NCBI GenBank assembly: GCA_014529385.2
Contig: CM043948.1
Coordinates: 21,267,951-21,331,950, forward strand
Length of the DNA: 64,000 bases
Direction: 5' to 3'
Origin: Adiantum capillus-veneris
Lineage: Eukaryota; Streptophyta; Polypodiopsida; Polypodiales; Pteridaceae
Numbering within the stretch: position 1 is the stretch's first letter; the number at the start of each line of letters is the position of its first letter. Below the pieces are notes generated by a model. That model made no database searches. It had not been told where the DNA came from and was given only the letters and a program-made list of their open reading frames with translations. This document shows, piece by piece, positions 40,549 through 51,826 of this stretch. Both the position numbers and the translations under genes were made by a program.

Positions 40549-41477
40549 CTAAAACAATGTGGGCCACCATAATCTAGATTGGAGAACCTTTCGAGCTGTG
40601 ATTAATGCTGCAAAGCGACCTTCCTCAATACTAGTATGGACTTCCTCTAATACTGTTTCCTGGTCCTGTGGTAGCACACATCTGAGTAACACCTCTGCCA
40701 CTGTACGATAATAGAGCTTTCTCATAATAATCTCAAAATTCCTGCTTCTAATAGCCATACGTTTCCTCTGCTGGCTAGACAAGAAAGAAGGCATTTCGCC
40801 GCTGTCGAGAAAATGAAACATATCCTCATACCATGTCCATGGGATGCTAGGAATGACCCTTGCCTGTTGCGGGACTATGATATCCTCTGCAGCTACTCCT
40901 GTTAGAAACAGAGACGCATCCAAAAATTCATCAGCTACACCCGTCGGTGGCTCTCCGGAATCTAACCTAGATAGGTAGTCAGCCACTGTATGCTCGGCCC
41001 TTGGCCGATGTATGACCTCAAAGTCAAATTCCTGCAGCAAAAGCACCCATCTGGCCAATCTTCCCTTCAAATTCTGTTGCCTTACCAGGTCTAAAAGAGC
41101 CAAATGGTCCACATGGAAGAAAAATGTCGGCCCAACAAATAGTGCCGAAATTTCTTTACTGAATAAATCATCCCTAAACATTCCCTTTCGGTTACGAAAT
41201 AATTTCTTTCTGTGGATGATAATCGTCTACTGGCATAATAGACAGGTCGCAAACCATCCTTGACTTTGTTCCTGCATCAGCCCACTGCCAATAGCACGAT
41301 CGAAGCATCCACAAACACATGAAAATCCTGACCCCAATTCGGTGCGAGCATAATCGGAGCTTTGGATAGCTGAAGTTTTAATCTCCGAAAAGCCAAGTCA
41401 CATTCCTGTGTCCATTCAAAATCTATAGCATGAGCTGCCTGAGTGATCGGGATTGCTAAATGCGCGACAAACCGCAA
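40549..41477 (-). pseudogene. Gypsy-3 RNase H and integrase zinc module
   Basis: The frame 41477-41277 gives the RNase H start (FEWTQECDLAFRRLK, DFHVFVDAS). A broken stretch follows, and from 41181 [27 protein letters not shown] and HTVADYLSRLDSGEPP. The H2C2 module is HTSIEEGRF, WWPTLF, then after a TAG (40549-40551) a CDVC pair at about 40520. Normal order, several lesions. Confidence 0.8.
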
Positions 41478-41525
41478 ATGCCTCCCATGCCAACGAGATT
41501 GTCCCAGGAAAATCTGGCACTGTTT

Positions 41526-42668
41526 CTAGTTCCGAGGTGCAAGTGCTTCCATAATTGCGGCAATTTTATCCGAATCCACAGAAATACCATCTTCAAAAAT
41601 GATATGCCCCAGTAGCCTGCCACTGCGAACCGCAAATGCACACTTTAAAGGATTCAAACTGAATTTCACCTCTCTGCATTTCATAAAGCATAACTGTAAT
41701 TTCTTCAATTTCGCTCCAAAAACACTGAGATCATCCATAAAAATTCTCATAAAATCCGTTAAATAGGGACCAAAAATTTAAAACATATCCCTTTGAAAAG
41801 TGGATGGTGCATTCCGCAATCCAAACCACATCACTGTGCAGGCAAACACACCCCATGCGGTAATAAAAGCTATTTTTGGCTGATCTCGCAATGCCATTCA
41901 GATTTGATTATATCCACTAAACCCATCCAAAAAAGTATACATCTCGTGTCCTGCTACATCATCCAAAATGGAATCCAAATACGGAAGAGGAAAAGGATCT
42001 GGAATAGTAGCTGCATTCAATTTCCGATAATCCACAAAAATTCGGATTTGCCTAGTTTTCTTTGGTACTACCACAATTGGAGAAATCCACTCCGGATTAT
42101 CAATAGGGGTAATAAAACCCACTTCCAACAGGTGATAAATTTTCATCTTAACTTGCTTTGCCACATTCGGATTCATCCTGTATAAGTGCTGCTTCACTGG
42201 CACCGCATCCGGTTTCAGATTGATCGTATGTTGATAAAACTTAGGATCCAATCCCTGCATATCCGCATATTCCCATGCGAAAACATCCTTAAACTCGGTA
42301 TGTAACTTGATCAAATCATCTCTAAAACTCGCCTCCAGTTGCTTATTAATGTATATAGGCTGCGACTCCGCTTGCTCCCTAAGAAAAACCTTCTCTAATT
42401 CATCTTCTTTAACCCTTGTAATTTTACCCATTTGCGCCTCAAACGCTCGTTCTTGCTGAATCACGTCCTCCAATGATTCAGGACTTGGAAGCACCTGTTG
42501 TTGCTCCCCTATTCCTGCTGGAGTACCTGAAACCCCCACTGAATTCCCTTTCGGAATCAGAGAAATATTTGCAAGATATAAAAAAACCAAATCCGGATTA
42601 GCTTTGAGAAATTGTTCCTCTTCATCCTCTTCTAATCCTTCCACCATATTGACTATTTCGGCTATCAC
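41526..42668 (-). pseudogene. Gypsy-3 reverse transcriptase
   Basis: 256 codons (42668-41898) from an acidic start to WISPIVVVPKKTRQIRIFVDYRKLN, FPLPYLDSIL and FLDGFSGYNQI, then a TGA. Reading continues with [15 protein letters not shown], another stop, and at 41750 MRIFMDDLSVFG, whose FMDD is the catalytic box variant of Tat/Athila elements, and SGRLLGHIIFEDG. Catalytic Asp pair intact. Confidence 0.9.
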
Positions 42669-43368
42669 CGGCCATGCTGCCTAAACTGGCTGTCTGCACA
42701 CGCACTTTTCTTCTACCCTTCTTTACTATAAGCATATTTGCTTCCCAATTATGCTTTACCCTCGCTTGTCGTAACCAGGGTCTCCCCAAGATAATGTGAT
42801 AATCCTGATTATGATCTTCAATATTCAAGACTACTAAGGAAACAAAAAAGGATAAGCCCGCCACATCCAAAACAATGCCCCGAAGTAAACCCACTAGTTG
42901 CACTCTTCTTTGATCTGCCATGCGGACTACAAAGGGTGCAGGCTCCCAATCACTGAGAGCAAAACGATCACAAGCTGCTTGGGTGATAATGTTTACTCCC
43001 GCTCCACCATCCAATAGTACCTTGTCAATGTATGTTCCATGGTATCGACCTAAAAGCTCCGGAATGCGGGTATCCATGATCCTATTCGCCGGCAATGGGA
43101 CTGAATCATCCTCCTCGCTTTCAACTTTCCCAATGGCGACTTCCCTCATCTCAGTGGTCGTTTGTCGCAGCAATGCATTATGGAAATTCGGGACCAATTT
43201 CAGCAATGAACCCAGAGGTACTTGAATTGGTGACATGAGGACCTCTTGCCAAACTGAATTCCAATCCTCCTGTTCTTTAATATCATTCTTATTTCCAGCT
43301 TTTCTTTCCTCTATTTCCAGGCCCACAGTCGATGGCATAGTCCATGTTGATGGTCCTGCTGTCTTCAC
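42622..43368 (-). CDS. Gypsy-3 retropepsin region
   Basis: 248 codons. Active-site loop YIDKVLLDGGAGVNIITQ: the usual DSG or DTG is DGG, with the catalytic Asp kept. It is followed by DYHIILGRPWLRQARVKHNW, the conserved ILGRPW strand. Overlaps gag (ending 43289) by 80 bp and reverse transcriptase (from 42668) by 47 bp in different frames. Confidence 0.8.
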   Translation of the reverse strand: MKTAGPSTWTMPSTVGLEIEERKAGNKNDIKEQEDWNSVWQEVLMSPIQVPLGSLLKLVPNFHNALLRQTTTEMREVAIGKVESEEDDSVPLPANRIMDTRIPELLGRYHGTYIDKVLLDGGAGVNIITQAACDRFALSDWEPAPFVVRMADQRRVQLVGLLRGIVLDVAGLSFFVSLVVLNIEDHNQDYHIILGRPWLRQARVKHNWEANMLIVKKGRRKVRVQTASLGSMAGDSRNSQYGGRIRRG

Positions 43369-45036
43369 TGATGGTGCGGATTGTGCAACCAGGACACAGT
43401 TTTTTCCGCACTTCTTCCTGAATCGTCCAATCCGGAATTTTCACATCGGGAGTTGGAACCACATTTTTACCCGAACGTGTGATTAATGAAACAATTGGAT
43501 CAGACTCCTCCAGTCCTTCAATCTGAACCATAGCCACACTAGGCTGTTTCTTTGTAGCGCGTTCCTGCTTTTTCCGATCGTATTCCATAGCTTCAGTACA
43601 CTCAGATCGCCAGTGTCCATCCCCCAAACAAAAAAGGCATGTCTTAGGGTGATTAGGATCTCGGCCACCTCTTCCGCGACCTCGTCCTCCCCCTTGACCC
43701 CGTCCTCCTGCTGGACCTTGCACAGGCGTCTCTGATGTATGAGAATGAGCCATTGCCACAGCAGGCTGGCGTCCCTGCCCTATCTGTGGTTGTTGCCAGG
43801 TAGAAGAGTCCCCTCGACTCCGACGACCCCGGCCATTGAAATAACATTCCACTGTATTATGAGTATTGGTCGTGCAAATCGCACACCACTTCTGATTCAT
43901 TGTGCACTCCTGAGCAGCATGGCCCGGATTCCGACATTGGGTACACCATAATTCCTTCAGACTTTTAGCCACCGCAGTTGATTCCGACGATCCGGATGAA
44001 ACACCTTTCCTGTGACGCTGGGATTTTTTCCGCAGTGTCTCTTCCAATTCTTTCCCCAAATCGCTGTTGCTTGAGTCCGAGGAATCTGATACTACGGATT
44101 CCGACTCCAAACTATCACTGCCACTGTCTTGCGACTTACGATGAGATTTCTTCATGTCTTTTTTCTTTGACTTATTTGGAGATTCCGTATCCTCTAAAGC
44201 CTCTCTTGCTACTACCGCCCTAGCAATGACATTATCAAGTGGAGTAGTTACCTTATCCACTGTTTCCATAGCCGTTCTGAGATCCTTATTGAGCCCCCGC
44301 AAAAAATAATCATTCAGCACTTCGGTTGCCGGCCTTTGTGCCTAAGGTACCCTCTGCAAAAGCATCCGAAATTTTGCTGCGTAATCCTCCACTGGAACTG
44401 ACTTCTGTCGGAGCGTTCGAAGCTTCTCCAAATGTTGAGGGACTGTCTTTTTCGTTTGAAACCTTCCTAGAAACACTATGGATCCGTCGGCATACGTCTG
44501 GAAATGATCATCAGGGTATTCGGACAACCATTTCACAGCTTTCCCTGAGAGTGTAGATTCAAACACTGATTGTTGATGGAGAGGAATCACCACCCCAGGA
44601 TGATTCAATCCATAAGCTTTATTGAATTGGCGCAAATGTGCATCAGGGTCTTCACTCGAAAGACCTCAAAACCGACTATACTTAATTTGAGGATGAGCCA
44701 TCACCCCTTGCCCAACTGTTCCTCCTCCTCTCGGGAAAAGCTGATGAGCACTAGGAGGTGGAGACAGTGGCGGAGATACTCCCGGACTGCTTACCGGGGA
44801 CGGTGGTGGAGCAACTTGTGTGGGTGAGGGTGAATGTACGATAGGAGGAAATGACTGACTGCGCGGAGTACGTCTCGCTCGCCGCAACCTCCTACCACGC
44901 ACCGGGCTTGGTGATGGAGATACAGATTCCTCATCTGCAGTGAAGAAAAAATAAATTCATCTGAACCGCCTCTCCTCCGTCGTCTTCCTACAATTGGAAC
45001 CATAGGGTTAGGCGGACCCCGCGACCTAGTGCGCAT
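43289..45036 (-). pseudogene. Gypsy-3 gag with three CCHC zinc knuckles
   Basis: N-terminal frames start at 45036 (MRTRSRGPPNP) and 44902, with Pro/Ser-rich text. The gag core is at 44635-44342 (ESTLSGKAVKWLSEYPDDHF, VEDYAAKFRMLLQRV). The main 343-codon frame (44320-43289) holds a Lys/Ser-rich segment, knuckle 1 CTQCRNPGHAAQEC, knuckle 2 CAICTTNTHNTVEC, an RGG-like segment (GGRGQGGGRGRGRGG) and knuckle 3 CLFCLGDGHWRSEC. All three have CX2CX4HX4C spacing. One or two knuckles are usual. Two stops and a frameshift separate the parts. Confidence 0.85.
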
Positions 45037-45080
45037 GCATATTCATCGTAGGCCGTCCATCACGCATCGTGGTCGACAGA

Positions 45081-45473
45081 TGTAATGGCTATTGCCCACA
45101 CAGGAGCAATAGGCATTACGGGAATGATTACCCGCAACTACATTATGTGAACATCAACATATAGAATGACAAGAGAAGGAATTACACAGTACATAGGCAC
45201 AGAACACCTCTTGCTTCATTCATGTATAATCCAGACTCAGAGTTACAACAGTAGATGCCATGAATATCATAGAGATTGGTTAAGTTACATCAAAAGACAG
45301 GTATGCCCCTCCATATACAACCGTTGCTCCAGCGTAGATCGGGAATGGTGCACACACTCTTGTCCCATGATATCCCGTGAAGAACTGCCGCTACGGTCGC
45401 CGCATACCGCATGACTCCTGATCCGCAGTGTCCAGATCTCCGCAGGACCGTAGGTGCGGCTAATGCTGTAACA
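45081..45473 (-). repeat. Gypsy-3 5' LTR
   Basis: TGTAATGGCT…GCTGTAACA, 393 bp, followed by GACCT. It holds AAGACAGG once, the empty hAT target. Confidence 0.95.
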
Positions 45474-46037
45474 GACCTACAAGAATCTTTTCAAAAGATT
45501 AAGGATGCTATCTCTATCTCATAGCAAAGGCAAAAGGCTGCTGCCAACAAGCACAGAAGAGCCCAAGCCTTTAAAGAAAACGATTGGGTCTTGTTAAAGT
45601 TTCCCAAGGCTCCATTAAAGCACACAACGGGCAAGAATCCTACGGGCCACCAAAAGTACTATTCTAAACTAGCAAAAAGGTACTATGGTCCCTTCCAGAT
45701 TCTTAGGCCAATCAATGAGATGGCCTATCAACTCAAGTTGCCCAATCATTGGCTCATACACAATGCTTTCCATGTGAGCCTGTTAAATCCTTACAAAGGA
45801 GAGCCACCTTAAGAACCAACTATTGAAGATCCACAGGAGATCGAGGACCAAGAGGAGGTGCTGCAGCCCGAATCCATTCTCCGACATGAAGACAAGGTAC
45901 TAAGAGGCGGTAAGACTATCCGACGATATCTTATTAATTTTAAGAATTATCCTTTTGAAGATGCTAGATGGATGCAAGGCATACAATTAAAGGATAACCT
46001 AAACCTTGTCAATGCTTACAATGCTTCCCTAGAGTAA
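45474..46037 (+). pseudogene. Gypsy-2 integrase C-terminus and chromodomain-like tail
   Basis: Continues the integrase after Gypsy-3. From 45591: LLKFPKAPL, YYGPFQILRPINEMAYQL (the GPY/F module) and HNAFHVSLLNPYKGEPP, then a TAA (45810-45812). In the same frame: ESILRHEDKVLRGGKTIRR, YLINFKNYPFEDARW, a chromodomain-like sequence ending at TAA 46035-46037. This tail assigns Gypsy-2 to the chromoviruses, whose chromodomain guides integration to chromatin. Two internal stops. Confidence 0.88.
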
Positions 46038-46392
46038 GAAAATGTACAAAATGTTACAAATGAACAAAGTTTTTTGTCTTATAAGACTCTCTTTTCCTTT
46101 ATTGTGCACAAAATGACGTAGTATGCATGCTTAGATAAAGTTTGCGAAGACAACGTCTCCCAAACACCAAGTAGAGCTTGTCACTCTACTATGGAAGACT
46201 GATAGGACTAATGTGCAGACATGCTTGCGGCAGCCTCAGGCTCTCAAGCGCCAAATGGACTAGTCATCCATTGTGGAATGATGTAGTAGGGTAACATAGG
46301 GATCCTCTACCCGCTAAGAAAAGGACTCATGAATATGCTTTATCTTCTCTACACCATAGTCGATGATGACTATGATTTCAAGAGCGAGGTAA
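46038..46392 (+). other. Gypsy-2 3' untranslated region
   Basis: Non-coding; ends with TTTCAAGAGCGAGGTAA, a purine-rich tract just before the 3' LTR, comparable to TCAAGAGAGAGATAA before the Gypsy-5 LTR. Confidence 0.75.
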
Positions 46393-47988
46393 TGTCATGA
46401 TAATCAATATCTAATTCTCCTAAATGATTTTCTCATGTTAAACTGATCATTTAATATGGGGAAGTGCCAGGGGAGAAAAAGCTAGAATATTGGTTAAGCT
46501 AGCAGACCGGCCACAGTAGGGATCCAAAGGAGGGAAAATAGGGATCCAAAAGGGGGGCCACCTACAAAAGATCCATGTGAAAAAATGGGCTAAAAAGACC
46601 CTAAGGTTCAGTCCATTAAGACTTCCAAAATGCTAAGGTTCCAAAATTCGAAGGATGTGTCCAAAGGTCAACCCTAGGGAAATTGGATGCTTTGTGTGTG
46701 ACCAAAAAAGTCTTTGAATATCCCTACATAGGAGGGGGCGAGCCTAGCAAGTAGGGTATGAGAGAGAAGGCCACACACACACACACAAGCTCCCTTTACA
46801 CAAAGGGAATGAGGGACACATGTCAGCTCCCTAGGCCAGATGCCCACAAGGAGTACCCAATTCCTATTGGATGGCCCTTGAAGTGGACCAATGAGAATTA
46901 GGCTAGAGTAAATTAAGCCTAATTAATTTTAAAACACTTAATAAAAAGAACCAATGAAAATTAAGTCTCCTGGATGATTATTGGACAGCCTGTGAAGGGG
47001 TCCAATAGGAATTGAGCAGCCCAATGGGCTACTTAATTCATATTGGTCAGAATGGGGAAAGGTTCAATGGGGATTTAATTCATTTAAATCAATTAAGTTT
47101 AATTGATTAATCTCTCACAAAAGGGAAAAGGGGGACACATGTCAGAAGGCTATCACTTATGCTGCTTAATAGCCATTGGCTTGAGTTGGGGAGGTCCAAT
47201 GGGGAGCCTGCAAGAGCAAATATCAAGAGGGCTCTCCCAAGAGAGAGAGGGGGCTTATTTTTGCAAGGCATTATCACACACACACTCACAAAATATCATG
47301 TGTGAAGAAAGAGAAGACTATCTCTTCCCAAGCTTTAATGGAGAGCTCATCACCTACTCCAAGCTTATGAGATATAAGCCTACATCGACACACTCTTGGC
47401 TTGTGGATGCAAATCCAACCAAGATCCAAGCTTCAATGCATGCTCATTTCTCTACCAAGCTAATTACTAAGCTAAAGCTATGCTAATATGAGTGATTATG
47501 TGAGGAGATGTACATCTTTCTCGTAAGATACTCCTTCTTCCTCTCAATCTACTCTCATACCCTGCTAGCTCTCACCATCTTCGAAGGTGTGTGAGGTCAT
47601 GGGTCTGAGAACGGGGATAATTAAAGTTGTGTTTACTAAGTGTTTTTCTTAGTGCATGAAGCTTTCATCTTCATTGCACTAGTTAGTCTTGAAGGAACAC
47701 AAAGAATTGTATTGTACTATGTCTCTCTTGATGGGAGAAACCATAATACAAAGCCTTTTGGAGGGGGGACCGGCTCCATGCAAATCCAGCCCTCAACTGT
47801 TGTCAATAGCTTCATTTTTCTCTCTTTGTAAGTATTGTTGATGCTATCTAACTAGGTGTTATGCTTTTTGTTGCTCTCTCCACCCAAGCACTCTTGTAAT
47901 TCTCATTAGGAATCTATTCTAATGAAATTCCCACTATGTTCATGCTAATTTTTGCTACACACAAGTTATTAGGCCATTAAATGTTACA
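46393..47988 (+). repeat. Gypsy-2 3' LTR
   Basis: 1596 bp, the same length as the 5' LTR with scattered substitutions. Confidence 0.95.
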
Positions 47989-48164
47989 TCTACCAAAGCT
48001 AGGAATTGATTGGCTGATACAATCTGGAAGCTTGTAGCACCGGCTCATTAATTACAAATTTTACCAAGAAAATAGGAGTTACAATATTCCAGATTTATCA
48101 AAATAATAATTGTTTTCCAAGGAGAACTCCAAAAAATGGTGTACACGTTAGCTTGCTGCTAACA
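47989..48164. other. Pre-insertion flank of Gypsy-2
   Basis: 176 bp that match neither Gypsy-2 nor Gypsy-4. Begins with the Gypsy-2 duplication (TCTAC) and ends CTGCTAACA. Presumably the continuation of 22893, possibly the outer end of the Gypsy-1 right LTR. Confidence 0.5.
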
Positions 48165-48956
48165 TTGAAGCTCATTGGACCCCTCCAGGCCTAGCCAATC
48201 ACAAGCAGCAAGGGTAGCCTTGGGACAAGTGTCCCCCTTTCCCCTTTGAGAGACAAGACTTGATAAATGAAAAATCAATTAATTAAATCTCCTAAATTAT
48301 CATTGGACCCCTTGGGTGGCCAACCAATAGGCTTCAGGCACATCACGAGAGCAACATAAGGAGGAACTTGACAAGTATCCCTTCTGCTTTCTTTGTACCA
48401 TGCATGCCTTGTGTGAGTGTGTGGGTGTTCTCTCTCATCCCCCCTCATGTAGGGCTCGCCCCCTCCTTGTAGGGATTGAATATTTGAGTTTTTGACACCT
48501 CAAGCCCCTCATGTATAGGTTCAGCTCCCACCACAAGCTTGCTCCTTAAGCACTTTAATCTTGGGGTGGGTTCAACCATTGCATCTCAAGCATGTCAAGC
48601 ACATCAAGAATCTCAATCATCAAGCACCTCAATCAAGCATGACAAGCACCTCGAGTTGGGTTAGGTTCCCGCCTCAAGCTCAGCCCTAGCTTACCTAAGG
48701 TCAAAGGACTTTTTCACATATTATTGTAGGTCTTCAATGAAGCTAACCCTAAGGTCTTATGCTCCATTGGTTAGCCTTGCTCTTTGTTGATAAACCACAT
48801 CTCATTTGGGTCCCTTTTCTATTGGCCTTGTGTTGAGATAGATCTATAAGCACATCTCAATATCTTAGCCCTTGTTCCCATTTATTCTCCCACATTAAGT
48901 GACCAGTTTAATATGATAAAATCATTTGGGTTGGTTAGATATTAGTTTTTATGACA
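48165..48956 (-). repeat. Gypsy-4 3' LTR, outer end missing
   Basis: From TTGAAGCTCATTGG to TTTTTATGACA. Matches 56670-57332 with substitutions; it keeps about 130 bp (about 48490-48620) that the right LTR lacks. Confidence 0.85.
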
Positions 48957-49339
48957 TTACCTCTCTCTTGAAATCATAGTCATCCTCAACTATGAAGTAG
49001 AAGAGATAAAGCCATAGTCATTAGTCAATTTTACTTAGCGGGTAGAGGATCCCTTTTTACCCTACAACATCTTTTCAAGATGGATGACTAATCCATTTGG
49101 TGCTTGGGAGACATAGCTGCTACAAGTATGTATGCTCTTTAGTCCATTTCATTCTCCCAAAGTAGGGTGACAAATTCTACTTGGTGTTTGAGAGACGTCA
49201 TCGTCACAAACATGATTCTAAGCATGCATACTAGTTAAATTTGAGCACAATTAAAAAAAGAACTAGTCTTATAAGACAAAAACATGAGTCATTTAAAAGA
49301 AATTTGTACATTTTCTTACTCTAATGTAGCATTGTAAGC
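48957..49339 (-). other. Gypsy-4 3' untranslated region
   Basis: Non-coding. Starts with TTACCTCTCTCTTGAAATC, the complement of a purine tract. Contains two related phrases, CTTGGGAGAC and CTTGGTGTTTGAGAGACG, found also in Gypsy-2 and Gypsy-5. Confidence 0.6.
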
Positions 49340-50460
49340 AAATGTACATACTATCCTTAAGCTGTATTCCTTGCATCCATCTAGCATCTTCAAAAGGATA
49401 AAATTTTGAACTTAATAAGATACCGTCAGATAATCTTACCATGTCTTAGTACCTTGTCTTCATGCCAAAGGATAGCTTCGGGTTGTAGCACCTCTTCTTG
49501 GTCTTCAATTTCGGGAGGGTCTTCAATAATTGGTTCACTTGGTGGCTCTGCTTTGTAGGGCTTAAGTAGGCTCACATAAAAGGCATTGTGTATGAGCCAA
49601 TGGTTGGGAAACTTGAGTTGATAAGCTTTCTCATTGATGGGCTTCAAGATTTGGAAAGGACCATAGTATCTTTTTGCTAGTTTAGCATTTTACTTTTGAT
49701 GGCCCATAGGATTTTTTCCCGTCATTTGCCTTAATCGAGCCTTAGGAAACTTGAGTAAGACCCAATCATTTTTGCCCATCGTTTGCCTTAATATTTTGAA
49801 AAGATTCGTGTAGGTCACGGCTATACTCATCGGCGGTGAAGATCTTCCCATGTACTTTGAGTAGCAAGGGACTTTTAGGTCTTCCCTCAATGATCTCCAA
49901 AGGTGATTTTCCCATAGAAGTATCTACAATATTATTGTAGGCTGTCTCCCTTTGGCTATCCGTTTGTGGGTGATAGGCCGAAGAGTGATTCAATCTTGCT
50001 CCTAGATTTTCAAAGATACCTTTCCAAAAATTATTGGTCATTCTAGGATCTCTATCTTACACGATGGATGTGGGTAATCTATGGTGCTTGAAAATATGAG
50101 ATATGAAGAGAGTTGCCATTTGATGTGCCTTAATAGTCTTTTTGACAGGAATAAAATGTGCTTGCTTGCTAAATCTGTTGACTATTGTCCATATTCCCGT
50201 ATTCCCATGGATAGACTTGGGTAATCCAAAGATGAAATCCATGGATATACTCTTCCATGGTGAATTTGGGATAGGCAATGGCTAGAGTAATCCACGTTGC
50301 TTCCCTCTATCATACTTGGTCTTTTGGTATAATACATTTTGAAACATACTCTTGTATGTCCACTTTCATGGTAGGCCAAAAGAAGTATATCTCTACTCCT
50401 CGGAGAGTAGGTTGAATAACTCTATGCCCCGCATATGGAGGAGCATGGGATTCATACATA
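49340..50460 (-). pseudogene. Gypsy-4 integrase and chromodomain-like tail
   Basis: Fragments of integrase: SMDFIFGLPKSIHGNTGIWTI (50278 frame), a broken VSDRDP part near 50055, SSAYHPQTDSQRETAYNN (50041 frame), PINEKAYQLKFPNHWLIHNAF (49647 frame) and ILWHEDKVLRHGKII, the start of a chromodomain-like tail, then a stop. Collinear with Gypsy-2. Confidence 0.85.
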
Positions 50461-50639
50461 ACTTTCTCAGGAAGGGAATGTTAGCCTATTTCCGTGGATA
50501 AGATAACCATCTTGCAAGGTGAATGGTTCCTCTTTCTTCCCCAAAGCAAGGCCTGACATTATGTCTCTAAAGTCAGGGTCAGTAGCATACTCATCTATCA
50601 TAGAAGATAGATCATTGTGAGTAACTATAGACACCACAT

Positions 50640-51256
50640 TAACTTTTGGTCATCGTGAAAGTGCATCGGCCACTTGATTGTGCTTACCAGCAATGTGAGA
50701 AATATGAAAATTAAATTGCAAAAGAAAATTTTCCCACCTCATTTGTTTGTCAGAAAGCTTGGTTTGCGTCGTGAAATACTTGAGACTTTGGTGATCGGTT
50801 TGTAGAATGAATGGAGTCCCCAATAAGTAGTTCTTTCATGTGTCTAGGGCATGTAGAACAGTTAAAAGAACTTTCTCATAATTGCCCAAGACTCGTTCAT
50901 CAGTATTGAGCCTTCGGCTCTCATATGCTATGGCATGAACTTTTTGAAGCAAAAATCACTCTAAGGCAATCACCACAAACATCACATTGGACCTCAAATG
51001 GCTTTGAGAGATCCGTAAGTATGAGGACTGGTTGGGAAGTAAGCTTCTCTTTGAGCTTGTCAAAAGCATTTTTCTCCTTAACAGTCCATACATACTGAAT
51101 GTTCTTCTTAGTTAAGTCATGTAGTGGTCCTGCTACTTGAGAGAATTTTGCTATGAAGCGTCTATAGTATGCACACATACCAATAAAGCTTCTTATCTCA
51201 TGTAGATTCCTTGGGTTAAGCCACGATTTTACTATCTCTAACTTTGATGGATCCAT
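50640..51256 (-). pseudogene. Gypsy-4 RNase H
   Basis: The frame 51256-50921 has MCAYYRRFIAKFSQVAGPL and PFEVQCDVCGDCLRV. Later frames contain TDHQSLKYF and HIAGKHNQVAD. A frameshift lies near 50940. Confidence 0.85.
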
Positions 51257-51826
51257 TCAGATACCATCTCGAGAGATAACATGACCTAAGTATTGAATCT
51301 CTTGAAGGAAAAATTCACTTTTCTTTTGGTTGAGAAAAAGCTTATTCTCCCTTACTGCTTGAAAAATCACTTGGATCAGATGTTGCTTATGTTCCTCCAA
51401 AGACTTGGAGTAGATGATGATATCATCAAATAACACTCCAGTGAATTTACGATAAGGTTTAAAAATTTTCTCCATTAGACGATTGAACGTAGCTGGTGCA
51501 TTGGTCAAGCCAAGAGGCATGACTTAAAGACCAAACAATGTGCGAAACGCGGTCTTTAGGATATCTTCATCCACTATCCTTATTTGATGATAGCCACTCT
51601 TAAGGTCAATCCTACTAAAGTAGGTAGAGCCTTGTATCTTATCAAATAGATCTTTTACCCGAGGCATGGGAAATCTGTTTTTGATAGTGATATGATTTAG
51701 TGCTCGATAGTCCACACACATACGGTATGTACCATCTTTCTTTTGCACTAAAAGGACTGGAGAACAATAGGGAGAGGAACTAGGCCTCACCACCCCTTTG
51801 TCTACCAATTCCTGTACTTGCCTCAT
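51257..51826 (-). pseudogene. Gypsy-4 reverse transcriptase
   Basis: Two frames in succession. From 51826: [36 protein letters not shown]. From 51520: MPLGLTNAPATFNRLM, LFDDIIIYSKS (catalytic box intact) and YLGHVISRDG. One stop between them. Confidence 0.9.

Larger units (their letters stand above)
29306..45473 (-). mobile_element. Gypsy-3: Tat-like LTR retrotransposon with extra 3' ORF, hit by hAT
   Basis: LTRs of 393 bp: the right one is 45081-45473; the left one is 29306-29526 plus 37092-37263, split by the hAT element and adding to exactly 393 bp. Five-bp duplication GACCT. Minus-strand order is gag with three zinc knuckles, protease, reverse transcriptase, RNase H, integrase, then a 420-codon extra ORF. 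Reverse transcriptase variants FLDGFSGYNQ and FMDDLSVFG point to the Tat/Athila side of gypsy. LTRs are about 95% identical by eye. Base composition is richer in GC than Gypsy-1 and Gypsy-2. Confidence 0.95.
22894..47988 (+). mobile_element. Gypsy-2: chromovirus LTR retrotransposon split by Gypsy-3
   Basis: LTRs at 22894-24489 and 46393-47988 are both exactly 1596 bp and about 97% identical by eye. Flanks are TCTAA (22889-22893) and TCTAC (47989-47993), a 5-bp duplication with one mismatch. The internal order is primer site, gag, protease, reverse transcriptase, RNase H, integrase, chromodomain-like tail. Gypsy-3 with its hAT passenger occupies 29306-45473 in the integrase gene. Several stops (about 26192, 27607, 28357, 45810) make it inactive. 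Confidence 0.95.
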
